Assembly: GCF_003073045.1 (NCBI RefSeq)
Contig: NC_037599.1
Span: forward strand, 19,844,555 to 19,908,554
Length of the DNA: 64,000 nt
Reading direction: 5' to 3'
Origin: Pomacea canaliculata
Taxonomy: Eukaryota > Mollusca > Gastropoda > Architaenioglossa > Ampullariidae
The notes below the pieces were generated by a model that worked only from the letters and a program-made list of their open reading frames with translations, searched no databases and was not told where the DNA came from. Shown piece after piece: positions 46,696 to 59,832 of this stretch. Position numbers and translations under genes: made by a program. The stretch's first letter is position 1. Each line of letters starts with the position of its first letter.

Positions 46696-49327
46696 TCAGT
46701 ATAGGTGGGCTTTATTGTAGGTAGCCTTGGTAATCTCCTGTGTACTGGCCATGATGCCGGCATACAGTCGGGTTCTCATGGGCCATTTCTGCATGAGAAG
46801 TTTGATGGTGAAGATAGGATCTGCATTCTTTCATTCATTCATTTGTTCTTTCATTCATTCCCTTTTAAAACAACATGCAAAATACATCTTGTTAAAGTGT
46901 ATATTTTCCAGATTGCACAATGTTTCCCTTTTTCTATTGCTGTAATATGTAAAAATTTGCTAACAAGCTTCAGTGAGCATGTAAAATAACTTAGATGAAG
47001 GCAAGACACACTAGGAGGCTGCTGGAGACTCATCAATAAAATGCGAGACCATACCAAATGAAAAAAAGGATAAAGTGAAGAGTCCTTTTCTTAGCACTAA
47101 TTAATGCCTAAAAACTTACCAGCTTAGGGCAGTTTCATGAAGTTGATTGAAATGAATTTTAAGAACTTGTTCTGCACTTTGCAGCAACAATTTTGTTGGA
47201 ATTCTATTCAATCTTTGCAGGTGCTGATTTTAGCTAGTCTCAGCAAATACAAGAGAAGAGGGTGGTGGGTAGAGGGGAGTGATTTTTGAAAAGAAGTGAT
47301 CAGTTAAGCTTTAGACACTGGGCTCCACTCTCATTTGATTTAGTGACATTTTATGATCTTATCATAACATCTGTAGGGAGAAGATTGGAGCCACTGCAAT
47401 TTCCTTACAAGACAGGGCAGGGTTAAGATTCCTCGCTGTTTATTTTGTTTACATTGTATAAGCATTTGGAAAAAACCCAAAGGTATAATCTATACTGCTT
47501 TTAGCTGATTATAGTTCTGCATCGAAAACAGTACAACCATACTTGCTAGCACAGAGACTTGTCTGATTTTAATCTCGAACATTAATTGGTTTTGTGGATA
47601 TTGGATTTTTTTACTTGCAGACATCAAAGGGTTTTTGTAAATGGTCATTATTCTGATGTTATTACAAGCACTGGATCTCTGCAAGGCTTCTTCCTTTACT
47701 CTTGTTGTGTATCATGTATGTGGACAGCTACAGAAGAACTGAGGAGAATAGTTACACTGTTAAATTCTCATATGATACCGCATTATTAAATATGTTGCTG
47801 GCACAAAGCAAGAATATGGCAATTCATTATCCAAATTTATATGTTGGTATGATAAGAACTTTCTGGAACTAAATGTAGTTAAGAGATGAGCATAGACCTT
47901 AGGAAAATAAAAGGTGGTTGTTAATGCACAATAATTTACAACAGACATGTTGAGATTGTTGACACCTGAAGGTACCTGCCTGGGTACGTGGTCATCATAG
48001 TGTACCTTCTTTGCTAAACAGTTTTTCAGTTGGTCTTTAAAGTAAACTTTTTTGAAGTTTAAAGTCTTTTCTTTATCAGTCATTCGTTAAATGTTTTTTT
48101 TATCTTTTTTTATTTCATATGCTGGTTGTACTGTCTATGATAAGAACAATTTGAACAATATTGTCAATATATGTTCTAAGCTAATTGGTGTCAAGCATAG
48201 GGGTGTAGCTTCCTTTTGTGGTCAGCAAATTGTCAGGAAGGCGTTCAGTATTTAGTCCATATCAGAATGTATACTAGCCGGAGAATTTGTTTTACTGAGC
48301 TCCGTTAAACGTTATGCTATACCTGTATGCAGAATTAACATGCACTTGAAATCGTTTGTACCTTCTACAGTCCAGCTGCTAAACCACAACTTCTACAGTC
48401 CAGCTGCTAAACCACAACTTCTACAGTCCAGCTGCTAAACCACAAATAAATTGTTACTTGGATGTGTGATTTTGTGGGTGTTTATTAAGAATGGTCTGGA
48501 TGTAGCATTGTGTGTTGTTATCTTTTATGTGATGCACCACTAGCCTTATCCTTGTAATCAGCCCTTGTTTTGTCTTTATTTTTGTATAACTGAGCACACT
48601 TCCCAGGTTTAATTGCCCACTGGAATTAATAAAGCTAGTCAGTTGTCATTCATGGAAGGGATATATGTGGCAAACGGCTAGTAAAAAAATATGACCAGAA
48701 GTTGATTCTTACTTTGACCGGATGTAGAAAGCCGTCAGCTCGCAGAGAAGACACAGGGTGGCAGCTGCTACCGGACCGGGTAGGTTCATCCTGGGTGTGT
48801 GTGTCTGCCAGACGGCCACCCGATGGGACTGCAGGCGCACACCCAATCATGCCACACCCTGCTGCCGCTGCTTTCTCGCCGTGCTTTCTCATCTCATACC
48901 CGGAGCCTGCGCAGCCAGGTCGATGACCCCTTCGTTTCGGGGTCGGAGTGGGGTCGCCGTGACCTGTCGCCTGATGTCCAGGGACTGCTGCAGTCGGACA
49001 GGAGAGGGCGCGAGTCAGGTGCGCGATGTAGGTGGTGGCCAGCACAAGGACGTCCAGCTTGGAGAGTTTGGTGTCGCGCGGCACGGCCGGCAGGGAGCGC
49101 TGCAGGTCCATAAAGGCCATCCGCAACGTCTTCACTCGAGAACGTTCCCGCGCCGCATTGCTCCCGGATGGTACGGGCTGCGGCTTAGCCTTTGACCTCT
49201 GCTGTGAGGGACGCCGTGACGAAGAGGATTGCGAGGACGTAGTTCTCTTCCTGTCTTTAACGACTGTCTTTGGCTGTAGCTTGGTTGACACGTGGCGGTC
49301 AGTTTTCTTGATCTTTTTGGCCTCCAT
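46696..49327 (-). CDS. TCF24: bHLH transcription factor, TCF23/TCF24 type
   Basis: A class A-like bHLH regulator of the TCF23/TCF24 group, expected to be nuclear and to dimerise with other HLH proteins. Coding exons are 49327-48713 and 46788-46696, joined in phase 0 (GTCAAA/GTAAGA and ATGCAG/AAATGG), giving 235 residues. The bHLH domain is at about residues 57-108 with [13 protein letters not shown] as basic region and [19 protein letters not shown] as helix 2. The C-terminal signature [17 protein letters not shown] crosses the exon junction exactly as in vertebrate TCF24 and confirms the 1.9-kb intron. The N-terminus is Lys/Ser-rich. The start at 49325-49327 is the first ATG after an in-frame TGA. 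About 90 residues of low-complexity sequence between bHLH and DGFLHPVK have no counterpart that I recall; part could be a retained 225-nt intron (48739-48963). TCF24 is preferred over TCF23 because of the KWPM tail. Confidence 0.87.
48362..48445. repeat. 28-bp tandem repeat, three copies, each with an E-box
   Basis: Three identical 28-bp units (48362-48389, 48390-48417, 48418-48445) beginning cttctacagtccagctgc. Each contains CAGCTG. The array lies in the bHLH gene intron about 270 bp past the donor of its first coding exon. Confidence 0.9.
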
Positions 49328-52300
49328 CTGGTCAAAGATTACTTCAACTGAGGCTACCTCTTCCTTCACGATCAAAGAGTATTTAATGTTTTGTCACACT
49401 TTCAACTGAAGATTCAGAGAACTTTCTTGATGAATTCCTTGCACGTCCTCACAAAATTTGAAATAATAACATCCATCCATTCGAATATGCCAGAAACTAG
49501 ATTAACTTTTTCCTTTGCAGATTTTTTTTAATGCAATGGTCGATTAACGCCTACAACGAGGGTATAAGTAATTGAGGGTTACGTGTCTCGTTCCAGCATC
49601 GCATCTCTGCAGGTATCGCTCTGTTGAGTGAAGGCCTCCGAGATGGTTTATAAATAATAGCCCCCAAGGCCCACGTGCATTGTTCACTGGGAATACATAA
49701 GGGTGACTTCCCTTTTCTCAGGGCGTGGAATGCATTCTTATCCTTCACTTTGCTATTCCACATATCCACTAGACACGCCGACCTTTTGTTCTCTCTCTTT
49801 TTTTTCTCTCTCTCAAGTATCGTTCAGTAGTCATCATCCAGTCTTCTTCATTCTCCTTCGTGCCTGCAGGCAAGCTCTCAGTAACTTCTCTTTGGTTGTC
49901 TGGAGTCACGTGCAGAGCTCTCCCTTGCATTTAACGCAAGAAAATGCCGGCTCATCTTCCAATACACAGAACTGGAAGCCTTTTGTGCTGGCCACCCGTT
50001 TCTTGTTTTTACCATCCTGCTGTATTCATTTTGTTTGTTTTTTAATTTTTTGTGAAAGAGTAAGGGATAGTTTTTAGTAAAAAAATTTTACATTTGTGGA
50101 AACTATTGTCAGAATTGTTTGTTGCTGTGTTAGGTGCATAGAGAAACGTGACCCATTCCGGCCAGTTTCTAGGATGCTTAAGAACCAATGTTCAATATGT
50201 TTTATTTAAGGCTGTTTTTTTTTTCAGTTTTTCCACGTCTTTCTGTGATAAAGCTGGGTACTGTGACACTTCGTGAAAGAACAGCGCACTTGGTATACAT
50301 AGAAATGTTGATACCACGTGACTGGGAAATAATAATTCAGTGGTCTCGGCCACTGACTTTAACTTTATAATTTAAAGTCGATCATACAGTGGGTTGTTAA
50401 CTTCTGTTTATTCAAATTCAATCATTTATTTGCTCATTGACATGCCTTGTAAAAGAAAGTAAGTGAACTCAGCCGTGATGTGCAGCAACAGGGGAGAAGG
50501 AAGTACCCTTCCTCCCCTCACGAAAGCTGATTTGTTGGGGCTGCGAGTAGGGTAGCGTCAATGCCTCAAGTGGCTGTCAGACTTGCTGGGGGCAGGATGG
50601 GGTTTGATTCCTGTGACACGCGTTTGAATTGGAGAGTGAAAGGCGTTTTCCGCATGCGCAGACGATTTTTCACTGGCGCGTGGTACCGGGCTTGCTTCAC
50701 TTTGTACTAATTATTGTTGTTGAAAGACAGTTGTAAAACAAAACCACACACACAACAGGAACAAAAAAGTAGTTATATGCACATGAAAGAGATACATCCC
50801 TAGGGCTGTTTCACACAGCATATTTGAAAATAATGTGAGGATGGCTCAGATTTGACAGGATGTCTTTCCTTCAACTATCAGTGTGCGTGAGCGCGCGTTT
50901 TTGTTTTTGTTTTTTTCTTTGCTTGTAGGCACGTGTTCTTGTGCATGACTTACACCAAAGAGCAGATTTTGATTGCAGTTTATTTCCACTTGGCATTTCT
51001 GTTTCTCCTCTGTCAAAGAAGTATTCCACTAATAAAATCAGCGACGCGAAAGCCTCGCTTTGACAAAGTGAGGTCACGAAGCTCGGATGACCCACACCTA
51101 AGATTAGTTAGGATTTTTTTTTTTTTTTTTTTCTCCCACATTCTAACTCCGCCTGTTGCCGCCTTCCTCCCTGCTCGCCATATATTCTCGGCGCAGAGCG
51201 CAGTCGTCTTCATCCCCCGTCGAGGACGATCTCTCTTTTCGCACGTAAACTGCGGGGATATCGGGACACGTCGTTTTGCGGATCTCGTTATGAGTCTGAC
51301 CTCACCTGAACCCGATGACCTCTGGCACCTCGGATCACGTGTCACCTCACCACCCTTACCTACTCTCAGTCTTTGTTCGTTGATCCTTTGTCTGTCTGGT
51401 GCTCTGTTTCCTAGTTTATGAAGCTTCATTCGTCCCAAGGAAAGGTTTAGTTTGTGGAATAGAGTGTAGCGGGAGGCGTGGGCGGGGCAAGAAAACTAAT
51501 CAACAGAAACATTCAAGGGCCAGTCCGTGCAAAGAAGATGCGGTGTCCCTATCAACTGACCGGGAGAAGGTTGAGGATTGATTGACAAAGGTTTTTCTTT
51601 AACACTTTCGCTTGTCAGTGCCTTCTTGTCCCAATCTTTATGTCGTTTCTTTTTCCACACGTTCTCTATTTCACCCCAGATATACCCATCACCACCAGTA
51701 CCCCAGCACATTTTCAACTTTGCGTCAGGCAGGAATTGGTGTACGAGAGATTGAATCGCAGATTTGATATTATTGTCATGTAAAAAAATACTTTGTTCAC
51801 ACATTAAGTCAATTATGATAGTCAAGTATGAGTTAGTATTAATTTGTTTTCTCCGCGGTATGGACAAGCGTTCGTGTGTCTGTGAGAGAGAGAAAATTCG
51901 TGAAGAGTGAAAAGATAAAATCCTATCTTTTCCTGTCTTTCGGGAAAATTTAAAACAAGCAAGAACAACAGAAAAAAATAGTAAACAAGAAATGCATCCT
52001 TAATTTAGACAGATCTTAATTTCGCCTTCGCAGCTTCGCATGGCATTGATACATGAACAGTCGTTAACAAGCTGTCGCCATTAGCCGGAAGTCACGTTCC
52101 GCAGCAGGAATAAGTCACGGAGCTCCGCGTCTCGTCGTCAGCGTGACACGCCGTTTGCCAGCGAGACATGCCCAGGGGAATGGGGTGCAGGGGTGGGTGG
52201 AAGCATCAGCAGGCGGGTGGAAGGGAGGGTATCTCGCAGCGAACGCCGCCTCTCCGCGGGCATGCACTCTGACTCATTAGTCCGGGATCGTACCCGAGCT

Positions 52301-54708
52301 ATCTCCCTTTATCCGTCGCTCGGTGCTGGGGACGCGCGCTCGCCTTCATTTAGAGACGAGATGTATTGCTCCCAAACGACGAACCACCATGATAACGGCG
52401 GTCGTTTTGCTCTCTGTCAAGAATGCCCTATCTCCAGGCGGACGCCAGCTTTGCTAATATGAATAATGAACAATTAGCCAAAGAACAACAGACCGGATTT
52501 CTGAAACAAAATTGGTTTGCTTTTTTTTTCTCGTTCTCATGCCATAGTTGTGTCAAGGTTTGGTGATGAAATGTTTAGAAACACATCATGTACGCTATGC
52601 AGTATAAAGGTATTGGACATCTAGAAAAAGTTAGCTGTCTGTGTAACATGAGTGTACTGTAACTTTTTGTTGTTTTGTTGTTAAAACCGAGATTAACGTA
52701 AATATGTTGATATTCTCTTTTTAAGTCTAAATTCATCATTGTTATGAGTAACAAAAACTGGAGCCCGTCGCTTGATCACTCATCCTCATCTCAATCAGAG
52801 ACCATTGCTGAACATAGATTTTTGTTTATGATGAAGACTTTTCTTTCGTTAGAGGCGTTTAATCAGAAGCATTTCCGTGGGTCCACTTTCTGTATTAATA
52901 ATATAGCTTTCTGGTCAGGATAAGGTGTTATTGTCTGCTTCTGATGCGAATGTGTCATGTGCTTTGAACTTTTTGACCCGTTGGGTTTGGGTGCGCCGGA
53001 AGTAGGTGACTCCCCGGGAGCGGACGTGGAGTAGTGATCCATGATAAGAAAGTAGTTCGCCGTAGCACGCCTGTGTTAACGGACAAATTATCGTGGGTCG
53101 CGTGACGACGCCGCTCAAAGAGACAAAAGCACAGAGATGTATGGACAATGCAGAGATTATGTAGGATACAGAGATATATGCAGATACATTTTTACACGTC
53201 TCGCAAAGATAAAAAGACCCGGTCTTTTTAATGAGGTTTGAGTGGCTACTGCTAACGGACGTCCTATTTATTCATTTTTCTAATGATTTTCAAATCACAG
53301 CGTGGCAGGATCAAGTCTATTAAATCACGGACGTGTATAGGTGGACTGCTGTCTGTCTGCCAAGACCAATGGTTCGCTTCTTGTGAAGTTCTCCGCTGCT
53401 AGTCTCGGCGAGCCTGAACAATACCTGAACAATGAATGTGACTAAACCGGAAGCTTTGTACACACCAGCCTCGTTTTAGTCGTTAACTGGAAAAAATCGT
53501 CTGAAAGCAGTTTAGCATGACAAGTTCGCGGTTCAACTTACAGAAAGTGTGTCGCATGGATGCATACACACGCTCTCTCTCGTACACACATACTCGCGCG
53601 TGCAAAGAGAGATGGTGTGGGGGGGAGGGAAAGAGGAGGCTCCTTATTGATACTGCAACACAACAAGAAGACAACTGGCAGGTGTATGTTGCCATACTTA
53701 CACAAATGTCCCCAAAAACGCGATTCTGATTCACTTGTTCACCTGTAGCCCGAGGAGACGCGTGCGAACGAGACACAGCGAGAGTCACGGGGTACTTGCG
53801 CATGCGCGAACATCCCCGTCAAGGGCCCGCTGTTTAGCCAGCGGCAGGAGAGAGGCTGGAACCCTAGACGTGCCTGCCCTGCCATGCTAACCTCCGGACC
53901 AAGTGTTGAAAGCACGTGCATAAACACAATACAAAAGAGCATTTGGCGAAAGCAAATACTCTTTTGGCAAAATGCATTTTCCCAATGGCGTCGTTACATT
54001 TGCTACAGCCAGCCGGTGGCACTGGGGACAAAATATTGACACGAGGCAAAATGCTAGAGAAACGAAAAGCACGTGCAATAACACGAAATGCGCGCGCGAG
54101 AGCCCGTGGGCGGCAAGAGAGTTTCCTGGGAGCCAGCAACAACAACAGTTCGAGGAAGATAAGAGGAATCTTCGCAGCTGAACGCGGTCTGTGAAGCCAG
54201 ATTCTGAAATTGGGTTTTAATAACCACGCCTCTCGTATCAAGAAACAAGGGGCTAATTTACCTGCTGGTTTTAACGATCATTATGGTTTTTTTAGTGTCC
54301 TTTTCGTAGTGACGGTGAGAGTGACGATAGCAGAAAAATTCGCTCGTGCACATGGTTACGTATTTAGAATTTCTTTGTTCTACAAGAGTATGTAACTAAA
54401 CCATCTCATATAATATGCAAGAAGGCTTGGTCAAGTCTGGCAAAGCCTGTATATAAATGTGATGGTCAAACCTTCGTCCATATTTATCCAGTTAAGAACG
54501 GATTTTACAGAGGACAGTCAACTGTCACAAGGTGTGAATGGCGGAAACATACGGACAGTCATGGCTGGCACCAAGGCTCAGTAGTCCTTTACAAATTAAT
54601 AGGTACTGGTTTTAATTTTTGTCAACAAAGGAACAAGTTATTTTAAGCCAAATAATGTGCTTCGTGAATATAGATGATACATATTAGTGTAGTGCTCCAG
54701 ATACAGAC

Positions 54709-54763
54709 TCACACACAAACAAACACACACGTGTCCGCGCGCGCACTCACGCACGTACACATT
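54709..54763. repeat. Alternating purine-pyrimidine tract
   Basis: (CA)n followed by cgtgtccgcgcgcgcac and cgcacgtaca, an arrangement prone to Z-DNA. Noncoding. Confidence 0.6.
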
Positions 54764-54976
54764 ATTTGATATGTGTATAGATATGTTGATATGTGTATGT
54801 AGAACTAAGTGTATGGTATATTGTCAGCTTAAGTATTTCTCTCGATCTGTGCCACGCTACTTGCACTAAGTTTCCTTGTTTGGTTTACGATGCGCTACGC
54901 AAGCGACCTCTATTATTATTATAGATAACGCCTAAATAAACTTTTTTATTATATAAGCTTGGGCCACATCCTGACA

Positions 54977-54996
54977 ATCATCATCATCATCAGCTG

Positions 54997-55053
<57 letters not shown>
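54977..55053. repeat. (ATC)n microsatellite
   Basis: About 25 trinucleotide units, interrupted once by agctgc. The minus-strand frame through it encodes a run of Asp but is not a gene. Confidence 0.95.
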
Positions 55054-55494
55054 GATGTATAGCCATGCAAGCCACAAAGCAAGGTAGCAGGCGTGACCCT
55101 ATTTCCCTGTACACACCGCCTCTCGTGTCCACGTCCTTCTAATGGCTGAAATAGGAACTGCTGTGAGAGACAACATGGAGAGGTTGCCGCCTTTTAGCAC
55201 CCACAACCAGAAGCAATAAACATAAGGCTCGCAGTATCAAGGTCACTCAGTCCGGGGTTCGTCTGCCTGACACAGCAAGCTTCGCGCACTTTCTGGCACT
55301 GCGGAGGGTTCTCTTGTGAGTGCAGTGGTCGAGCAGGACGGCGCATGGAGACGCCACATTATTATACTATTTTTTAGAATAAAATATGGAGTTGTCTTTG
55401 TCATAAGATCGTTCGCGGGACATACAAAAGTATCTACATAAAAATTAGCCTACTCTATTTGTCAAGCTGTAGTTTCGCCACAGGGTACTAAGAC

Positions 55495-55712
55495 ATGCAA
55501 CGTGTACAATGCCAGCCTGCTGGACACTGCTGTCCTTTGAGTCACTTCTATTCGCCTTTTCGTGCTCGAAAACTATGCTCTTATCTAAGCAACTGTTTGG
55601 AGTCTGTAAAATGTATGTTTATAATTAGAAAATTCCTAGAGGAGACATACGTGTCTGTCCCCTCGTGTACTCATCTGTGTCCTATCTATCCCGTAATGAA
55701 AGTTCATTGGGG
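55495..55712 (+). repeat. Dispersed repeat of unknown type, copy B
   Basis: It shares gcaacgtgtaca...ggacactgctgtcctttgag and catacgtgtctgtccc...cccgtaatg with copy A at 22478-22680, in the same order, orientation and approximate spacing. The middle is unlike that of copy A. Confidence 0.6.
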
Positions 55713-56954
55713 TAGAAGTGAGAAAAATAAGTACAGTTTGAGAAAAAAAATACCGTTCAAAAAAACAACAACAACAACAAAAAAACAAAAACAAAGCAAA
55801 CAAACAAAACATTAAAAAAAAAACCCAACACAAAAACTAAACAAGTGCGTGTAAAAATGAGAGTTCTGTCCCTTCACCTAACAGGCTGAGGGCATCGACT
55901 CTCCTTGATTTTGTTTATGCTTTGTGGTCGTGCTTTGATTTGGATGAAAGTGTTGGACCTTCATGTTTACAAGGGCTCCTGCTGCGTTTTCATCCTCTTC
56001 TGGTTTGCAACAGAACTGTATGTAATGTATCTAATGTTATTTGAAGTGCGAACTGTTTGGATCTATTTGCGGGAGTCCACTCCGCCATGTTTCACTCGCT
56101 TCGGCAGCGACCTGGAGCTGCATAGAATAAACTGAAGTGATGATCACCCTCTTGCAGTTTCATGTGATAACATTTCTTCATATTTTCAAGATTACTTAAT
56201 ATCGTCCCGGTATTCTCCTGATGTCACTAACATTATTCTCCGGAGTCGCTACCGTTACATATATATATATACAGTTATCTCCCTTTACTGTCGGAACGCA
56301 GCGAGTCTTCGAGTTGTTCTTCCTTCTACATCTTTGTTATTATTTTGTGATTCTGTTCAGCGCAATGAGTCCGCCTTTGACTGAGCACACATACTTTCTC
56401 TTCACGCACATTCTGAGAGGAGGGAAGCTGTGGGAGGAAGACTGAGATAACCCATACCTGATCATACAGACAAACAGAGAGAGAGAGACGGAAAGAGAAT
56501 GACTCCCTGTATTTTTCTAAATTCTTTATCTCGCCAAATCCACCTCTCGTGGCACTTCATGGCTGGGCGGGTTTTCGCTTAAGTTACATCCGTTGGAATT
56601 GTCTACCCTCTTTATGTCCCCATCCTCCCACCTTGCATCTGTGTTGGATTGTTGCAAGATGACGAGTTGAGACTGGATGTATATGTATGGATATCTTATG
56701 GATGCAAGTCCATGAATGGATATATGGAGAAGACTTGTGTTTGAAGACCTGGTTACCCTTTTTACCGTTTAAACCGTTACCACATGGCGTCGTTTTTTAA
56801 AAAGTTTGACTTTAAATGTCCACAAGACAGATAGGTGTGGGGAGAGGGGCTTCATGGCCTCTGTCTGCTGTGATGAAGTATTCTACAAATGTTTCCCTGA
56901 ATGTTGACAGGAAGTAACCTGTTCCTCGTTGTTTCCGTCACTGTGTTTTTCTCA

Positions 56955-57075
56955 AAACATTTCGGATGGCTCGACTGCTGTATACGAACCGGCGTCATTC
57001 CGTCGCTTAGTCCTGGGGTTGATTGCATGACTAGAGGCAATGAACTAACCGCTGGGATAGAACATTTCAGTGTGC
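56955..57075 (-). mobile_element. Possible tRNA-derived SINE head
   Basis: On the minus strand, cccagcggttagttcattg resembles an A box and ccggttcgtatacagc a B box, about 50 nt apart, as in a tRNA. The arms do not fold well. No target duplication was identified. Confidence 0.35.
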
Positions 57076-57229
57076 TATATACAATGTGTGTGTAAGCAAA
57101 CATCAAAAAATGGGGTGGAAGGAACGAAGAGGAAAGAAGGTTAAAAAAGAAAGTGGTTTGCGCCGAGCACCTCAAGCATCTGTGTATATACACGGAAGGC
57201 TCTTCAAGTGTCAGGGTGCAAAACCGGTA

Positions 57230-57420
57230 ATTATCGCCCCTATCAGCGGCGCAAAATGGCGAAGATCGCGCGACGGCCACTGCAGAAACAATCGCTGCTC
57301 TGCCGTATCTGGCCAGCATCAAGCGCCTTCTGGTGGCAAGGGGCCGGCACCGATGTTTGAAAGGTACCCGCTTCTGTCAGGCAGCCAATCCTATCGCCGC
57401 CATCTTGTTCTCTCGCGTGT
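57230..57420. promoter_or_regulatory. CpG-rich patch with opposed YY1-like sites
   Basis: aaaatggcg (57253-57261) and gccgccatcttg (57396-57407) are YY1-type cores in opposite orientation within a CpG-rich stretch. YY1 cores near starts are common in animal promoters; no transcript is evident. Confidence 0.3.
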
Positions 57421-59767
57421 CGGGACGGAGGCACTTGTGGTAAACGATTTACCTCCCTTTCAGACAGGTAACGAGCGTGTGCGACAGGTGAGTGGGCAAG
57501 ACTTCGTCATGAGCTGCTGTGGAGGGGCGTAACATTGGTGCTTATGAAAGTCCAGGACAGAGTCAAGCTTTTGCCCATTTTGGACCAACTTTGGGCTGAT
57601 GAGCCACGGTCTGTAAATCAAAAAATATTAGGTGGAAATAGTTCTGTAGCCAGATAAAAGTTAGTGTTTGACTCATGTTGCACGTTCTCTTCCTTTTTGA
57701 TGCAATAATGTTGGCCAAGGCTTCACATTACTTTCCTTCCTTTTAAAAGATATTGAGACGGTGTAGCGAGGAACAAAGAAAGAGGCCATCATTCTCATGC
57801 TCTTGCACTTGTTCTTCTTCCGCCATCGCATTTTCACGTTGGCTTCGCATAATGTTAGAATAAAAAATTGATCAGTAGTAGCATTGGCCGACATGTTCTA
57901 GAGCTTTAGTAGGTTAGACAATCACTATACTGAAGTTTTATTGTTTTTTTAACATCTTTTCATATGTCTTTTGTAGACATTTGTGAGGGGCAAGAAGTGA
58001 TGACAGAAGATCTTGAGTGATCTTCCTTTGCTATAATCTTTCCATCTCGGGCAACTGTATATTCAAAACGTAAACAGGATGTTGAAGAAAGATAAGCATG
58101 AATGCAGTATGTCGAGTGCTCAGCTCATCTACAGAGCAGACAATTACGAAGAATTAGACTAACCACACAAATAACCGACCAGTTTCTACGTGACCTCAAC
58201 TTTATCAAACTTAAGTTATCGTTTTGTCTCGTTAAAAGAAATGGAATTGTCAGTCACCCATTCCTAGAAATGCCGGGAGTCACAAGAGGTGGAACAGAGG
58301 GCTATAAAAATTGTCTGTTTTATTTATTTCCTTAAATAGAAAAATAAAAACATGGAATACACTACAAAAGATGATAATCAACGATTACCTGGATGTCTTG
58401 AGTAACCTGATGCACAAAAAAAAAAAATTCTTGCAGACTGTGACTGAGTAAACTTATTATAGAGGACTTCTTAGAATGCTAAGATATCCGATGAAGAGTA
58501 AGAATATGGTATTTACCCAAATTAGAATAAATATTATCTTGCAACGAGTTTTGCCCAACCATTAGAGACATATTTTGTATTCCACGACACCGATCCTGGA
58601 CATCTTGATGAAAATCCTCTGCAGGGTGTACACAGACCTTGGTCTTGTCCACACCCAGGCGAAGATGACTTGCCTCCAGGACTCAGCCTCCTGCAGCTTC
58701 ACAAGACTTGCCGCCAGCGCTCCCTAAGGATCCACAAATGAAAGGTTTGACAAGCCTTGGGTTTCAAGCGAGGTCAGAGGTCTCGCAAGCCGTCACGAGA
58801 TCCGAGCTGCACGTGCACAGACCACAAAAACCCCCACAAATAATTTTAAAAACTGCGACTGAAATTTTCACCTCCTTTCACTCTGTTTTTTTTTTTTTTG
58901 CGCATAGCAGAAAGCTCTTGATGTTTTTTAACAGCCGCCATTTTGCCAAAGAGAAAGACAACCGCTGCTTGCTTTGGTGCTGGTGTTTATTTCGACTGGT
59001 GTGGTTTCCAGGGCAGGTTCCTGGACGTGTCAACAACAATAGCGAGCTTTCAGCTGATGATGCGGGTGTGGAGGAGAACAAGATGTCAGATCTTGAGAAA
59101 GTAAATGTTCTGGTGTAGTCTCTTTATTTACAGAGATCAGCTTGACAGTATCGTGTGCTGAAGGTGGCCCAGCATTTTATGTTGTTAAATAATAAATAAG
59201 CATGGTAATGTTCTCCAAAACTGAATTCAAGAACTAGATAACAATTTTAAGTGATTTTGACTTTGCAGAGTTTTCCCTTTTTCTTTTCCACCTATTTTCG
59301 CAGATAGTCTACACGAGGAGGGAGCGAGGTCAGTTATTCTGGAAAACGAGTAAAAACACTTGAAGCTTTCTATCTCCGTGAAATTTTATTTCTTTCATCC
59401 TGTCTCAAGATGTCCTTGCACAAACTTTCCCACAAAGACCGAGGAATGAAAGGATAATGAGCGAATAGAAGATAGAAAAACATACCAACATGTAATAATT
59501 CTAGAAAATAATACGAAAGGGAAAGACAGGAAACACGAAGCGAAAGACTGTGAGAAAACGAAGATCAACGAAACCAAGAAAAGAGACCGGTGACTGAAGG
59601 TAACAAACATTAAGAGTTGAGATGAGAGCTCGGCAATAAAACAATTAAATAAATATGAAAATACTCAAGATCTCTTTCTCATCTCGACATACATTCAATG
59701 TTTATTCATTTCTTCTTTTTTCTCAATCCGGGAAAATACTTTACGAGAACATGTACACGTGTCAATG

Positions 59768-59832
59768 AAGGGGGGGAAGGGGTTAATGGGGGCTTTCGTT
59801 GTTGAGTGAGGGGGGGTTGGAGATGGGGGTTA
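59768..59832 (+). repeat. G-run cluster, potential G-quadruplex
   Basis: Runs of G7, G4, G5, then G7 and G5 separated by short loops. Noncoding; folding not shown. Confidence 0.55.

Noticed and set aside
48758-49195. Plus-strand open frames across the bHLH exon
   Set aside because: Antisense of the TCF24-like coding exon.
51181-51228. TATA-like tatattc with a possible downstream element
   Set aside because: Spacing to any initiator is poor and no exon follows; too weak to list as a promoter.
50933-51421. 162-residue plus-strand open frame
   Set aside because: It passes through a poly-T tract and has no recognisable motif; an overlapping minus-strand frame of similar length shows it is not distinctive.
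54932-55132. Minus-strand frame encoding a long Asp run
   Set aside because: Translation of the (ATC)n microsatellite only.
55245-55330. tRNA-like gggttcgtctgcc string
   Set aside because: A B-box-like match without a partner A box or body; chance match is likely.
57086-57532. 148-residue plus-strand open frame
   Set aside because: No domain, no codon-use signal and no splice support; the region is better explained as CpG-rich promoter-like DNA.
58560-58740. Possible LINE or gene fragment
   Set aside because: A less AT-rich stretch, but translation on both strands gave no convincing conserved motif.
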